From: Allomuricauda sp.
Lineage (GTDB): Bacteria > Bacteroidota > Bacteroidia > Flavobacteriales > Flavobacteriaceae
Direction of reading: 5' to 3'
DNA: 7,655 nt
NCBI GenBank assembly: GCA_028289745.1
Contig: JANQOD010000414.1
Location: 1-7,655, forward strand
In this document: in pieces, positions 7,494 to 7,655 of the stretch
Layout of the letters: the number at the start of each line of letters is the position of its first letter
Numbering within the stretch: the first letter of the stretch is position 1
Position numbers and translations under genes: made by a program
Notes under the pieces: model-generated
Database searches by the model: none
Told to the model about the DNA's origin: nothing
What the model saw: only the letters and a program-made list of their open reading frames with translations

Positions 7494-7655
7494 TTGGGTG
7501 GGTTAAAAAGGTTTTATCGACTGCAAGAAGAAGCGGGCACCGATGAAGCCGGGCGCGGATGCCTGGCCGGCCCGGTAACGGCCGCCGCATTGATTCTTCC
7601 CGAAGATTTCAAAAATGAAGTGCTCACCGACTCAAAACAGTTGACCGAGGCCAAG
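7494..7655 (+). CDS. rnhB: Ribonuclease HII (5' part, runs off the window)
   Basis: The first 54 residues of ribonuclease HII are present; the gene continues past the right edge. The enzyme cleaves RNA in RNA-DNA hybrids, including single misincorporated ribonucleotides, in the cytoplasm. The conserved N-terminal motif GTDEAGRGCLAGPV (residues 15-28) contains the first two acidic active-site residues (Asp17, Glu18), and LTDSKQLTE (44-52) is the conserved DSK segment. The frame is bounded upstream by a stop at 7488-7490 and contains no ATG or GTG before the conserved block. TTG at 7494-7496 is therefore the most likely start, giving a 14-residue lead-in (MGGLKRFYRLQEEA), which suits the family. 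It starts 7 bases after the lipoprotein stop with no terminator between, so cotranscription with the secreted-protein genes is likely. Family assignment is very secure; the start codon is less so. Confidence 0.92.
   Translation, partial: MGGLKRFYRLQEEAGTDEAGRGCLAGPVTAAALILPEDFKNEVLTDSKQLTEAK

Overview
The window looks like chromosomal DNA of a marine-type Flavobacteriaceae (Bacteroidota; something near Muricauda/Allomuricauda or Zobellia is an inference). The reasons are a Porin_10-type outer-membrane protein, a type IX secretion system (T9SS) cargo with a type A C-terminal sorting domain, a glycine/aspartate-rich lipoprotein N-terminus, promoter matches to the Bacteroidota consensus (TTTG, about 19 bases, TAnnTTTG), and no Shine-Dalgarno sequences before the clear starts. 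No mobile element, CRISPR array, tRNA or rRNA was recognised.

Layout. On the minus strand, 265-2265 encodes a putative outer-membrane porin. It reads leftward from a well-formed promoter at 2284-2313. Left of it, 129-264 is non-coding and carries a second good minus-strand promoter (145-176). That promoter points at a 30-codon small ORF (36-128, tentative) and at whatever gene lies beyond position 1. A roughly 180-base AT-rich divergent intergenic region (2266-2447) separates the porin from a rightward cluster. The cluster is a very large secreted multidomain protein (2448-6752), a two-domain FN3-like lipoprotein (6749-7486, overlapping the previous stop by ATGA), and the 5' end of the ribonuclease HII gene rnhB (7494 to the window edge, starting 7 bases after the lipoprotein stop).

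How the genes fit together. The large protein has a signal peptide, a propeptide-like N-terminus, a beta-propeller with about nine Asp-box (BNR/sortilin-like) motifs, a CARDB-like Ig domain, a jelly-roll lectin/MAM-like domain, three calcium-binding thrombospondin type 3 repeats, a Cys-containing beta domain and a T9SS type A sorting domain. It should be exported by the Sec and T9SS pathways and attached to or released from the cell surface. The lipoprotein is translationally coupled to it and is probably also at the cell surface, so the two may form one adhesion or ligand-binding unit. This partnership is an inference. rnhB is a housekeeping gene that appears to be cotranscribed with them. 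The porin is transcribed separately and its link to the pair is only positional.

I found no strong evidence for an unprecedented system. The most unusual items are the tightly coupled T9SS-cargo/lipoprotein pair, the tiny promoter-proximal ORF at the left edge, and the non-ATG start of rnhB.
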